From Ctenosaura bakeri (Eukaryota > Chordata > Lepidosauria > Squamata > Iguanidae), in assembly GCA_948474755.1 (NCBI GenBank), contig CAOLHI010003151.1, positions 124,001 through 188,000 on the forward strand: DNA of 64,000 nucleotides, in the 5' to 3' direction. Shown piece after piece: positions 1 to 11,149 of the stretch (positions within the stretch are counted from its first letter, which is position 1; the number at the start of each line of letters is the position of its first letter). A model generated the notes under the pieces. That model made no database searches. It saw nothing but the letters and a program-made list of their open reading frames with translations, and was not told where the DNA came from. A program made the translations under genes and the position numbers.

Positions 1-136
1 ATAACAGTCAAGATACAAAGAGAACAACAAGTGAAAGAGAGTAGCATTGCTTAAGAAACAAGCAATGGATTAACAATGCTAGGTCTGGTAACCAAAGAAA
101 GAAAGTCTAGTTCAGACATTTACTAGTTAACATAGA

Positions 137-905
137 GATGTAATTCTTCACTAAGTTTCTTCTGGAAGGTAGCAATGAGTAAGTTCAGCAACTTACTGCC
201 TGCTGCTAGAAATTCTTCAAAACATATGCAGTTTTTAGGGCTATTTGCATTTTGCAACATTCTATGTAAAATTTTAATGTGGTTGTTTTGCACAGTAAAC
301 AGCATTTTCTGTGCATAAAACAACATCTTCTGTATGGAAAATAATATTTCAATGCATAAATATAAATTCCTGTGAAGAAAATGCTGTGTTTCCTGGCAGA
401 AAATGCTGTTTTCTATGCAGATCGACCATTTCTGTATTTTGTTGATATTATTGTTGTGTGTCTTCAAGTTATTTCTGACTTATGTGACCCTAAAGTGAAT
501 CTATCAAGGGTTTTCCCGGGCTAAGAGTGTGTAATGTGCCTATAGTAACGTAGTACATTTGTATGGCTGAGTGGAGAATCAAATCCTGTCCTCTGGGGTT
601 GTAGTCCAGCACCCAAACCACTACAAAATGCTGCATCTTTGTGAATTTTACATAAACTAAACCCCAAATTACATTTTCTATGCAGAAAATGCAGAAAAGC
701 AATTTACAAACAGGAATTAATATTTCTATTTGAAAATGGAACAGCATGTCTATGCAAGAAAATGCTGTTTTCTGCACAAAGCAACCACATACAAATTTTG
801 TGCAGAATAAGTCCCAAATTGCAAACAGCTTTCAAAAACTATGAAAATTCTTATCAGTCCAAGATTTTTGTCATCAGGGTTTCTCAACACTTGAAAAACA
901 TGTTT
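137..905. repeat. AT-rich interspersed repeat, copy 1 (interrupted by a SINE)
   Basis: This stretch is built from many short variants of AAAATGCTGTTTTCTGCA and its complement, so it is full of internal inverted repeats. It matches 2672-3155 from start (GATGTAATTCTTCA) to end (TTTCTCAACACTT and a following AAACATG), in the same orientation. A tRNA-type SINE sits in its middle (about 442-640), so this copy is older than that SINE. The open frames on the minus strand here are chance frames of the repeat. I do not recognise the class. No reverse transcriptase or transposase residues are visible, and a non-autonomous DNA element or an LTR-like fragment are both possible. Confidence 0.6.
442..640 (-). 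repeat. tRNA-derived SINE, antisense, internally deleted
   Basis: Read on the minus strand this ends in the family tail: ...GACTTGAAG, then ACACACAACAATAA-like sequence. On the plus strand it opens with TTGTTGTGTGTCTTCAAG and passes through a degraded TGACCCTAAAGTGAATC block to AACCACTACA, which corresponds to the start of the tRNA-like head. The middle is shorter than in the copy at 23612-23850. It lies inside the AT-rich repeat of 137-905. Confidence 0.6.
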
Positions 906-2125
906 TCAATCTTTTTTTAAAAAAATATTTTCTTATATTATTTCCATTCCTAAGTTAACATTCCTATTTGTTCCACAGAAACTTTTTACATGAGGCCTCT
1001 CTTCGGCTATATACTTGGGCTCACAAATGGGAAGGTGATGCAGGGTGAAATTCAAACCATGTGGAAGAGGTGATCTAGTGCTTGAGTACAACTCTTTGCC
1101 ATGAAATTCCAAAAGAGACTGCAGTATTGTGGCAAAACCGACTGATTCCCACAGCAACAGCTGGTGCAGCAGCCTCCCTCTGGTTTAGAGTTTATGCATA
1201 CTTCAGAAAATGCTAATCAGCACACACTCTGATGTAAAATGTGTATATTGCAACAATTTTCATGAGAAATAGCATAATACATAGTAAGTATATTATCTAA
1301 ACATAGAACAGACTTTGTACTAACTTACTATTGTGACACACACAAGTACTAGATAATGCCAATAAAAAGAGGTTTCTTTTTTAAACCTTACATTATATGC
1401 AGCCATGCAATTCTTTGTGTAAACGCACATGAAGAACAGAGGTGTCACTTCAGATATTTCAGTGGAGATTGGAAAGGATTTTATTTTTAAAAAAATGGAA
1501 AAGATTCATAACAAGGTTCTTAATCTTGCTAGGGCATCCAAAAAGCATTTGAGAATGAGTAGTTGGGTAAAAATGCATTGTCATATTCCAAAGGGTTTTA
1601 AGAAAATATGTACTAAAGTGTTACGGTTACTTAATAGAATATCCAGTACATAAGGACCTGAATTGAAGGTTATTAAAAGACAAATGTTGTAGTACGTAAA
1701 CAACTGGTAACATTTATGTTAATACTAAGATTCTAAGTAGAAGTGTAGGAGGATAAGAAAATATAGTAAACTTTCATGTATGTAGATAAAAATATGATGG
1801 AGAAACTGTTTTTAAATATTTGTTTTATATTAAAATAATATACAAAAATGATTTTAAAAAAAGAAACAGTTTTGTGTCCAAATGTGCACCAGTTCTGGCT
1901 TTTAAAGACCCAGTGAAGACAAAAAGATGCATATATTTTTATTTAAGCAGGTCTTTGGTTATTAACTTGTTGCAGAAGATGGATCTTTTAGAGAGGTGCA
2001 TTCTGTCTGTATCTTTTTATTACATTTACTATATGTTTTTAAACTGTTTTTAATTTGCATTATTAAAGAGAATTGTTTTAATTTTTTTTAAAAATTCATT
2101 AATATCTTTTTTTTTAAGCTGGTAT
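906..2125. other. No recognisable gene or repeat
   Basis: AT-rich sequence with a few short A or T runs. The open frames of 74-77 codons have no recognisable motif. I see no splice-site-bounded exon and no repeat that recurs elsewhere in the window. Confidence 0.5.
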
Positions 2126-2195
2126 TTGATTTTATCTTTCTCTAAGCCATCTTGAATCCTATGGCTGGGAGAACAGCAGGATATAAATTGAACAA
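2126..2195 (+). repeat. LINE L2-like 3' tail fragment
   Basis: The sequence TAAGCCATCTTGAATCCTAT followed by GGGAGAACAGCAGGATATAAA resembles the usual reptilian L2 3' end (TAAGCCGCCTTGAGTC...GGGAGAAAGGCGGGATATAAATAAA). It is short and diverged. Similar tails occur at about 20610-20685 and 31010-31062. Confidence 0.45.
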
Positions 2196-2321
2196 AACAA
2201 TTTAACCAGTGAATGATGTGTTTTCCACACAATGCCTTCTGCAAGTTACTTTAAACCAAAAAGAGAAAAAAAGGAATCTCCAAATATATATCTTTGGCAA
2301 TCCCAATCAGTTCTGTATTTT

Positions 2322-2346
2322 TTAAATATTTATTTATTTATTTATG
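2322..2346. repeat. (ATTT)n simple repeat
   Basis: A short run of ATTT units, as often found at old LINE or SINE tails. Nothing else is notable. Confidence 0.6.
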
Positions 2347-2671
2347 TTCAAGTATTTTCTGGCAGTGGACAGGGACAGGTTGGCAAAAATTGCTAGGATA
2401 GTGATGTGCATAAATGTATTTGTAGCATTGCATCAACTTCCTCCTTTTTAAGAAAAAAAGGAAAAGACATTACTTTTAGCACAATTTGAATGTCAGGATT
2501 TTAGGTAAACTTTCACTCATGAAATTTTTGAATGGGAGATTTAATACTTCATTTTAAAATGTTCTAAGAGGTTTATATTCAAAGCATTCATTGTCACTAA
2601 TGTATTTGTGGGTGCATTATAACGTATGGGTCTACAACATCTGCAACAGTATCTTCCTAGTCAGCAGGACA

Positions 2672-3155
2672 GATGTAATTCTTCAATAACTTTCTTCTGG
2701 CAAGTGACAATTAGCAATTTTCCTATAAGAAAGTCTTCTTTCAAAGGCTATTCATAATTTGGGACTTATTCCGCACAAAATTTGTACATGGTTGCTTGCA
2801 CAGAAAGCATCATTTTTCTCCACCTAAAACAGCATTTTCTGCATGGTAAAATAATATTTTAATGCAGAAATTTTAATACCTGCAGAGAAAATGCTATTTT
2901 CTATGTAAATCAGTCATGTGAAAATTTTAGGCAGAATAAATCCCCAATTATAGCATTTTCTGCACAGGAATTATTATCTCTGCATTGAAATATTCTTCCG
3001 CATGCATAAGATTATGTTTCTTGCACCAAAATGCTGTTTCATGTGCAAAACAACCACATGCTATTTTAGACAGAATAAGTCCCAAACTGCAAAGACTCTC
3101 ATCAGTCCAGGATCCTTCTTGTCAGGTTTTCTCAACACTTTAAAAACATGTTTTT
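2672..3155. repeat. AT-rich interspersed repeat, copy 2
   Basis: Collinear with 137-905 but without the SINE, so it shows the uninterrupted form, close to 480 bp. It begins GATGTAATTCTTCAATAA and ends near TTTTCTCAACACTTT. It has the same scattered AAAATGCTGTTTT-type inverted blocks and the same phrase GCAGAATAAGTCCCAAA. Weaker relatives lie at about 46340-46580 and 54325-54660. Confidence 0.6.
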
Positions 3156-3630
3156 GACCATTTTCCAAATATTTTTGAATATTCTTTCCATTTTGACATA
3201 TTATCTAGGTTTTTTTTTTTAATCAAATGAGAAAGTAAACCTTTTCTTTAGAAAGAAGCATGAGGAAGAATTAAAGCTTCTCTTTCCCCATACCACCAAT
3301 ATGACCCAGATTTATCCCCATAATTACACCATTACAGTAAGCCAAAATGTAAAGGCACTGACCATCCATTTATAAAATCATCCTCTCTTCTGCTTTGGAA
3401 ACTAAGAGGGTGGCAGATGCATGTAATCTTTAGTGCACATCCATAGAAATGGGCTACCAGAAACAAAATGAATTGTTTTTTTCTTTTTCCAATTCACATA
3501 ATGCCTAAATAGATTATGAATGAGGGAAAATATTATTGTATTCTGTTCTATTTCAATTAGATCTATCATTAGTTTAACACCACATTATTTTAACAGTAGT
3601 TCCTTCTAACTGTATACATGCATTATGCAC
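3156..3630. other. No recognisable feature
   Basis: AT-rich sequence between two repeats. I saw no coding signature and no recurrent repeat. Confidence 0.5.
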
Positions 3631-3634
3631 TACA

Positions 3635-3860
3635 TTGATAAGCTGTGGAATTCATTCCCACAAAATGTAAAGGATATTGACTTCGATGATTTTGAAAGCA
3701 TATTAAATAAATTAATGGCAAATAAGATAACAGGTGGAAATTAATTATTATGATCACGTAACTCTAAGTTCAGAGGTCCCATGCCTCTGAATATAAGTTG
3801 CTATGGAAGAAGGGCAAGACACAAATTTTGTCTTCCTGCTTTTGGCCTTACCATAAGCCT
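3635..3860 (+). repeat. CR1/L3-type LINE 3' fragment
   Basis: The run AGCTGTGGAATTCATTCCCAC, then a GATTTTGAAAGCATATTAAA block, then CCTCTGAATATAAGTTGCT, follows the order of a common reptilian CR1/L3-type 3' region (TTGTGGAACTCATTGCCAC...CCTTTAAAAGG...CCTCTGAATACCAGTTGCTGG). The 73-codon frame starting at 3781 overlaps this and is not a gene. Confidence 0.5.
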
Positions 3861-4307
3861 TAAGAAAATGTACATAATGCACAACTCTGAACATATTAAT
3901 CACAACTTTACTAAGAAGATCAGTGAAGAGAAGAAATTAAAACCTTTGGAGAATGAAGTTACACATCTACCTTTCTGGGGTTTACCTGTAGGTATGGTGT
4001 AACACACAACTTGATAAGTTGTGTCTCAGCAAATTTCAGGAAGATATTGAAGGGGGAAACCAACTATATGAAGAGGAGGACTTCACCATAGGTAGAAAGG
4101 TTAAGCATGAACAGATGGCCAGACAAAAGTAACTTGGTCAGCCAGATCCATTCCTTGGATGGACAACAGTGGAGAGAGAGCTTTCTTTACTCCATGATGA
4201 ATATAAATAAAATATATAACACCAGTACTTATTAATAAACTTGTAGCCGACCTCTAAATCAATAATTGCTTATATCAGGGATGGGCAAGGGACCAATTTT
4301 ACATTTC

Positions 4308-4453
4308 GGCCATTTCCTTACGAGACTGTTATAGCACTATTATACACTTTCAACATCCTATGGAATCCTGGGGTTTGCAGTTTAGGGAGGGGCAGGATTC
4401 CAAAGGATGTAGAAAGTGGAAGAATAACATTACAGCCTAGTGCAGAAATGACC
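4308..4453. mobile_element. Palindromic GGCC-ended MITE, family A, short copy
   Basis: The left arm GGCCATTTCC...TATGGAATCCTGGGGTTTGC and the right arm GTAGAAAGTGGAAGAATAAC...GCAGAAATGACC are inverted copies of each other. The centre is shorter than in full copies such as 26739-26940. No transposase is encoded. No clear target duplication is visible here. Confidence 0.75.
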
Positions 4454-4578
4454 TTAATCACTGACCCCAGCTCCAGACTACACACTAACCTGAACACCTC
4501 AAAATTCCATGTTTTCCCTCTGTTCCCCCTCCAAAATGGTGAGCATTTGTCAATTTGGAGGGAAAATGAAGAGAACTG

Positions 4579-4773
4579 GTTATTTGACAAGAGTTGAAGT
4601 TTTCTGAGAGGTTCTGGGAAGTTGGAGGATTGTAGCATGTTTGTATGCCTTTGGAGAAGAATTGGGCATGCTTTTCAGGAAATTTTTGCTCAAAGATCAT
4701 TCTTTTTTAAAAAAAGTGGAGGGTTCAAGGCTTCAACTCTTCAAAGTGGAGGCTTCAACTCTTGCCAAATAAC
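4579..4773. repeat. Foldback: 21-bp inverted repeat, 153-bp spacer
   Basis: The arm at 4579-4599 (GTTATTTGACAAGAGTTGAAG) is the reverse complement of the arm at 4753-4773 with one mismatch. The direct repeat GGCTTCAACTCTT also occurs twice near the right arm. This looks like a small non-autonomous DNA element, but I could not set its outer ends. Confidence 0.6.
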
Positions 4774-5354
4774 TCTTGTCTTTGGGACACTGGTGAAGCT
4801 GAGGCTTTAAAAACCATAAAAGTAAGGTCCAAGGCCACATGCAGTGCAAAGTTAACCTTTACTCTCCCCAGTCTATATAATCCTTCTTCTTCGACACTGA
4901 AATACTGAAATATATTGTATATTAGGAATGAGTTAGTTACACATCCAAGGTAATGCTGTAATATGGTGTTTAGGCCGTATCATTTTATTTGAGGACTATG
5001 AGAAAATGGCTTCTGAGACCACTTTTTCTAGAAAAGTTTGTTCTTTCATCCATCAGAAATCCTGCTTATGTCCATCTGTATTTTTCTTTTCTTTTCTTCT
5101 TCTTCTTCTTTTTTAAAAAAAGGATTATATATTTATTTGGAGAGGCTTTTGATTGTGAACTGGTTGCAGCAGAAGGGTCTTTCAGTATGGCGTGCTGTAT
5201 TTTTGTCTTCTTTGCTATGTTAAAATACGTTTTGAACTGTTGTGAATTAGTGCTTTGGCAGGACTATTTATTTACATTTTAAAACTTTTTAGATTTTTTT
5301 AAAATCCATGTTTTAATTTCTTTTTCTCCTTTCACACTCCATACTTTAAAACTA

Positions 5355-5497
5355 CTTTAGCTGCCATGGTTTCATCCTATGGAATCCTGGGATTCATAGT
5401 ATGGGGATCCAGTAGTTGGTCAGAGAATTCTAAATACCTCAGAAAACTACAAATCCCAAGATTACATCAGATGAAACCACAACAATTACAGTGGTAC
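5355..5497. mobile_element. Palindromic MITE, family A, diverged copy
   Basis: It contains the family core: CATCCTATGGAATCCTGGGA on the left, and ACTACAAATCCCAAGATTAC followed by a TGAAACCA block on the right, as an imperfect inverted repeat. The outer GGCC ends are eroded. It is non-coding. Confidence 0.65.
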
Positions 5498-7157
5498 CAA
5501 AGTGCTGGAAAAAAGGATAATATATAACCCAATACATGCAATAAACTTTAGAAGTGGAGGACAGTCCATGCAAAATCATTTTATTTTAGAAGTCTCCAGA
5601 ACTACTTTCTCATCTGTATCAAGAGCATATATGCCAACATGGATCCTGTAATGAGAAATCATGCCATCTATTCAGATGTTTAGGTAGAGTGCAGCCCAGC
5701 ATGCAATTAAGAAAGGTTATTCTATCCTGATCTGTGACACTCCCTGTTGCTTTTACCACTTCAAGGCAGTAAAGCTGAGTATGATTCAAACACTGTGCAT
5801 CAGTCAGGAGGGCAGGAGAATGGACTGGCACAACACCAACAGGATGGCAAAAATGAATAATATTTTGTCACCCCAGTGATGCAAAAGCAACAGGAGCCTC
5901 CCTGGTTCAGGAATTGGCAAACCCTTCTTATAAGGGAGGTCATCTTTCCATAAAGAAGGTCATCTTTCTATAGACTGTATTTGTATCTTTTACAAAATTA
6001 AAAAGATCTTTTCAAACTTTAAAGGGAAGTTTAAAAGAAGCTAAGAATTCTTCTATTCTTCTCTCTCTCTTTTTTCAAACTAAGAGGAAATGCTTTCATG
6101 GATCAGTAGAAGACATAACTCAAAGCAAAAAAAATATATGAAGGCTAGTAATAATCCCTTTTAAATTTTTCAGGCTACAGGTACAAATGAAAGGCAGCAC
6201 TACTGGATGAAGAATAAACCTGGGTAATTATCAATTGCCTGTTACATCAGGATACTTTCTATTGTAATATTTGCATCTATGGTCCAGAAAAAAGATTGAA
6301 TAATAAACTGCCAAAATTTGCAGAAGATAGAACTAATCAGGACAATTAATTTCCAAAGTGGACTGAAACAGACTATACAAGCCACAGTCAAAAACTAAGT
6401 CAGTAAGCAATTGAACACCAGAGGAAGACCAGTGTTCATTAGCACAAAGGTATGCAGAAAGTAATAACCTTTTTTCTCCTACAAAGTGATTACGATGTTG
6501 CTATTTTAATGGATTTTTTTTTAAAGAGGGGCAAAATTCAGGAAATGTATAGCAGTGTGCAGAGAAACAGAGAGGAAAAGAAGAAAATGCAGTATTGATA
6601 AGTTGTTAAAGTTATCCATAACCAAGGCTGTTTTCTTTCACTTCAGAAAAGGCATTCATTGCTAAGATTAAGGAAGTTGAAAGGAAAACAGGAGATGAAA
6701 TAGTGAGATGTATCAGAAAACTTCCACAGGCAAAGCTGTAGGTCCTTTGTTCTGCTAGGGTACAATCAAAGAAGACAGGAAAATGGCAGAGAGGCTAAAT
6801 GATTTATTGGCACTTGTCTTTGCTATAGACAACAGGACTATCCTCAAATTACTTTTAACGGGCAATGAAGCAAAATAACTATACTGTGTTGTGCTTTAGA
6901 GGTAACAAGAGAAAGATACTATTATGGTAGAAAGATCCCCATAAAGAGGGGTGTTGATTGAACAACTCAGGAAATGGAATGACAATAAATCAGAAAGGAA
7001 AGACTGTTTATCTGACATTTGGGGAGGAACAGATCAGAAAAGGAAAGAAAAAAAGCCAGTATACTGAAAGATCCACCCCCAAAACTTATTAATTTGTGAA
7101 AAAGAGGTAAACCAATGAATCCAGCTAACACTAATGCTGTTCAGGTCATTTATAATG
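5498..7157. other. No recognisable gene
   Basis: AT-rich sequence with a small local duplication (GAAGGTCATCTTTC-like block near 5936-5972). No open frame carries a recognisable motif, and I saw no repeat shared with the rest of the window. Confidence 0.45.
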
Positions 7158-7165
7158 CAATACAA

Positions 7166-7544
7166 CAGAGCTTTTCAAACTTTTCATGTTGGTGACACAC
7201 TTTTTCAACATGCACCATTTCGCAACACAGCAATTCAGCTTTACTAGCAAACCAGAGGTACTCAGAGGCATATCTAGAGTGAGAAAGGGTAGCCCCACCC
7301 CCAAACCTGGCCTGCTGCTGTTGCCTTCACCAGGAAAAGCCTCAGCGAGAGTGAGAACGGGGGAAAGGCAGCCCCCTTCTACTTGGTCCTTGCCTGCTAC
7401 CGTTGCTCTTGCTGGGGAAAGGCCCCAGCGAGAGCAACGCCAGCAGGTCAGGCTGGGGGAGTCTTTCTCAGCCAAGGAGGCAACATACCAGCACACTAAA
7501 GGTGATACACTAATGTGTCACAACACACAATTTGGAAAGCCCTG
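7166..7544. mobile_element. Non-autonomous hAT-like DNA transposon
   Basis: The ends are imperfect inverted repeats: CAGAGCTTTTCAAACTT on the left, TTTGGAAAGCCCTG on the right (complement CAGGGCTTTCCAAA). The flanking octamers CAATACAA (7158-7165) and CAGTACAG (7545-7552) match at 6 of 8 positions, in keeping with the 8-bp target duplication of hAT elements. The left side (TTGGTGACACAC, CATTTCGCAACACA) resembles widespread hAT MITEs that start CAGTGTTTCTCAAACTTT. The interior is GC-rich and holds two related CAGCGAGAG blocks. The overlapping frames of 116 and 131 codons on opposite strands are not genes. Confidence 0.7.
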
Positions 7545-8215
7545 CAGTACAGAAAAACCCATAAGTAGAAAAGAATGCTAACCCCATAGCATTCCATTCA
7601 GTTCTCTCCCTGTAAGCCATGAAGGTCTGAAGAAGTGAAACTTCTCTACTCCAGAAGGTTCTAGATACAATCAGGAATCCTAAAATAACCAGGTTCTTGA
7701 TTGTGTGAAGTGGCTCCACATGTGGAGAGCAGTCATTGAGTGGCCTCCTAATGTGTTTATTTCTAATACATTACAGAATACCTGAAGACGATTTCTCTGT
7801 TGACCTCTAACAAAAGTTCTAATGAAGAACCTGGACAAAGTCCACCTACAGAAACAAATCCCAATACAGAAGATTACCACTGTTCTATGGAGTATCACCA
7901 CTCTGTACAATTTCATGGGGAATGGCTTTTCATAGAAGAGTGGTAGGAGTAATTCTGAAAAGTTTCAATCTCCCATGCTGAAAATCCCTTATTCCAATTG
8001 TGTTGCCACTCTATAACACAAACTCAGGTTATTTCCCTATTATTCCTTACCATTTTCAGTAGACACATTTATTTTATTTTATGCAATACATTTCAATCAT
8101 GTTTCCATATTGTGAAGTAGTGTACAGCAACATCAAGTTTTGAAAAAACATTAAAAACAGTTTACACTGAAAACTTAAAATACAAACATTATAAAGACAC
8201 AAAACAGTATGGTTG

Positions 8216-8338
8216 AAATCCAATTGTTAGTCCTCACCACGGTAGAACTAATGCATTAATGGAACGTTTAAGTGTTAGCTTGCAAAGGTGCTAGCTTTTT
8301 CAGTGGCTGCACTCAAGTTGATACTAACAATTGGGTTT
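8216..8338. repeat. Foldback MITE with 16-bp terminal inverted repeats
   Basis: AAATCCAATTGTTAGT at 8216-8231 pairs with ACTAACAATTGGGTTT at 8323-8338 at 15 of 16 positions. The motif (CCAATTGTTAGT with a central palindromic spacer) resembles a lizard foldback family. 13024-13112 may be a relative. Confidence 0.6.
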
Positions 8339-8339
8339 G

Positions 8340-10995
8340 GCCTAAATCATTAATTAAAAAATAACACATTGAGAGAGTTAAAATCAGAGCCTCCGAACAC
8401 AGTTCTCAAAATGCACTGAACACTCAGTTAGCAAAGGCCTGGATGAAAAACTGGGTCTTTAAAATGAAACACAGAGAAGACTAAATTCCAAAAAGCAGGC
8501 ACTATCATGGAAAAGGTTGACTTCTAGGTGAACACAAACAATATGCAGGTCATGGAACAACCAACAAGGCCTATTTCTTTGTCTCCATAACTGTAAGGGC
8601 TAGTTAACTGGTGCAGCAAGCAGTTAACAAGCACACTTAACAATAACAGAAGAATGTGTATATGTATGTGTGTGTCTGTGCATACTGAACAGATACAAAT
8701 AAAGAAATCAGATCCTTGTTATGGATATGATAAATTATCTATACAGAAGTAAATATGCCAGACATTCTGCCTTGCAAGTTCTTGAAAAATAATCTACTTT
8801 CCCTAATAAAATTATCAGTGATTTTTATTTTCCAGGTGAACATATTCCATGGGCATAGTGGATGATGTAACGACTCTTGACAAATTGTAACAGAACTTGA
8901 AGCTATTCAAATTATCTAGATTTATTTCCTTCAAAGCAAAGCACAAATCAAAAAGTCCTGTATGTTCTGGGGCTTCTCATTGTCCTCTATAATAGACGAA
9001 TGTTCTTCATGAACAAACAAATTCCCCATTAAAGGTGTGGCATGTGTCCCCTACTTAGGGAAAACATGGAGCATTGGAACGAATAGGGCACACCAACCAT
9101 ATAATTGTGGTTTAGTTTTGCAAAACTCTATCCTTAAAGGACTTCACACTGCTATCCTGTACATATTTCCTTAGATAAAAGACCCTTTGTGTTCAGTGCT
9201 ATTTATGATAGGAAAGTACAGAAGCAATTGTATCTTAAGAAAGTCATCAGAACAGTGAGTATATTAGCTTAAAATAATTAACAGGATTGAGCAAGCTTTT
9301 TTTTCCCCAAATGCTTTTCTCCACTGTCCCTTAAATTAAAAGTAATTGAATTGGAAACTTACAAAAGCTGCTTTAGCAGCAATAGAGATTGTTAAAGAGC
9401 TTGGAGACAGGGAATATTTAAATGGTTTCCTCCTCTAAAAAGTTAGTCTGTGGCATCATGCATAAATAATATGTGCTAATTATTTTCCAAATAACCTTTC
9501 AGGATGAATGGCACCCACAACACTTATATGTGAAGGCCAGTAAATTATGCTTTTAAGAAAACACGGTGTTTTCTTGGGTTCATTTGGCAGGCACCTGACT
9601 TATATTTTATTTCTTTTCAAAATGGGAGCTTCAACATTTCACTCCTTCCCTTTTATCATTAGAAATCTACAGCTTTAAAATGATTTTCCCCTAGAAAATG
9701 CAAATACAGTCCTTTGTAGTGAGAAACCGTATTATATATGCAGCATGTAACTTTGAAAACTTTAGTTAGAAGTAGCAAAGCAAGCTGTCAGACATTTCAG
9801 TAATTGAATTTCCTTGAGAACTGCCTTGGTTTGTCAGCTCTGACTTTGCTGTCAAAAGAAAAGAAAATAGCCAGGGAATTCATCTGAGATAACACCAGGG
9901 GTATTTTGATAATGCCAAGACACAAACATTAAGTGTTTTCTCTGGAGATGTTCTGTGCTGGAGTTGCCCACCACAGTCTCAGCAAGTTCATTTAAGCCTT
10001 GAGTCATTATTATGTGGTGTTGAGTTCTGAGAATTTACTAATGACCCATCAAACTGCAGTACAAAGAAACCTTTCTTCCTGTATTGAGATGCAAAAATAT
10101 CATTGCTTAAAAAGTCCAATATACCTTTTGTCAATTACTTCATAAGTGCTATTCATCTTTTTACTGCTTCCGCACTTGGTCTGCTTGTAAAATGTTTAGT
10201 GGTTAATTAGCCAAAAGGAAGTCCAAATTGTGGGGAGGTGTGGAGTGAAGCAAGAGGGGAAAACAGCAATAAAATTAATAGCTTAGTCTCAGGTCTTTAA
10301 TTTATAGGGAAATGTTAATCAGATCCCATTGGAGCTTTACCTCTGACTAGCACTCATTTTTCCCTCCATAATCAGCTTCAAAAAATAAGCTATTCTGGAT
10401 GTTCCCTATTGGCCCCTGCTTTTCTCCAAAGAGCTTGAAGATATTGCTACACGCACTCCATATCCCCACAGAGCAAGATGTGTAGAAGAAGCCATGCAAG
10501 GTTTAATTTCCTTTGAAAGAGAGAGCATTGGCATCTGTGTCATATCTATTTTATTTACAAATAGAAAAAGAAAAAGCCTCCTGGAAGCAAATGGGCTCAT
10601 AAAACATGCAGCAAAACTGCTGAACCAGCATTAGATTTTTCAGCAAGCAATGGCGCAGTCACACACACGCTGCCTAGTTGAGTCCAGCTAAACATCATAT
10701 GTGTCACTATGATATTTCTCTATGGGTACATCATCTGTACCTGTTTCTTTGTTCTTTGTCCCAGTATTTGCTGATCAGTGCCATATTTCAGAGGGAGCAA
10801 AGACCAGCACATTAAGAAAAACAGTCTCAACGACTAAGACACATAAATGTTCCTTTGTCGTATTCCTGGCTATATAAACATTTCCCAGAGAAAACAATAA
10901 TACTAAATCCATTCCTAGTGCCAGACAATGACTCTCTTCCAGTCTGTGATTCTGGCAGTGGCAAATTGTAACTACCCTCTCCTGAAGAGAATGCA
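8340..10995. other. Repeat-poor stretch, possible conserved noncoding DNA
   Basis: Over about 2.6 kb I find no SINE, LINE or MITE, which is unusual in this window. Parts of it (about 9300-10350) have the mixed AT-rich texture, with homeodomain-like TAATTA/TTAATTAG words, seen in vertebrate conserved noncoding elements. Conservation cannot be judged from one sequence. The 96- and 64-codon minus-strand frames are unconvincing. A perfect 21-base palindrome lies at 9555-9575. Confidence 0.25.
9555..9575. repeat. Perfect 10+1+10 palindrome
   Basis: AAGAAAACAC, a central G, then GTGTTTTCTT: each arm is the exact reverse complement of the other. It is not part of a repeat that I recognise. It could be a dimeric protein-binding site or chance. 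Confidence 0.6.
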
Positions 10996-10999
10996 GTGC

Positions 11000-11145
11000 A
11001 AGGTAATATTCAACTGTATTCAGCTGATATTCACATATAATATTGAATGCAAGCGTAATAGTCAAGTGTAATATGTGTAATGTTCAGTGCAACTGTATTC
11101 AGGTAATATTCAGCTATGATATTCAACTGTGGCTATATTCAACTG
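11000..11145. repeat. Degenerate tandem repeat (AATATTCAACTGTATTCAG-like)
   Basis: Variants of GTAATATTCAACTGTATTCAG occur about six times with irregular spacing, including TGATATTCACATATAATATT, GTAATGTTCAGTGCAACTG and GATATTCAACTGTGGC. The unit is near 20-25 bp and has decayed. There is no coding potential. Confidence 0.55.
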
Positions 11146-11149
11146 GGCC

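Noticed and set aside
7146..7581. 116- and 131-codon frames on opposite strands
   Set aside because: Both lie mostly in the GC-rich interior of a hAT-like element that encodes no transposase.
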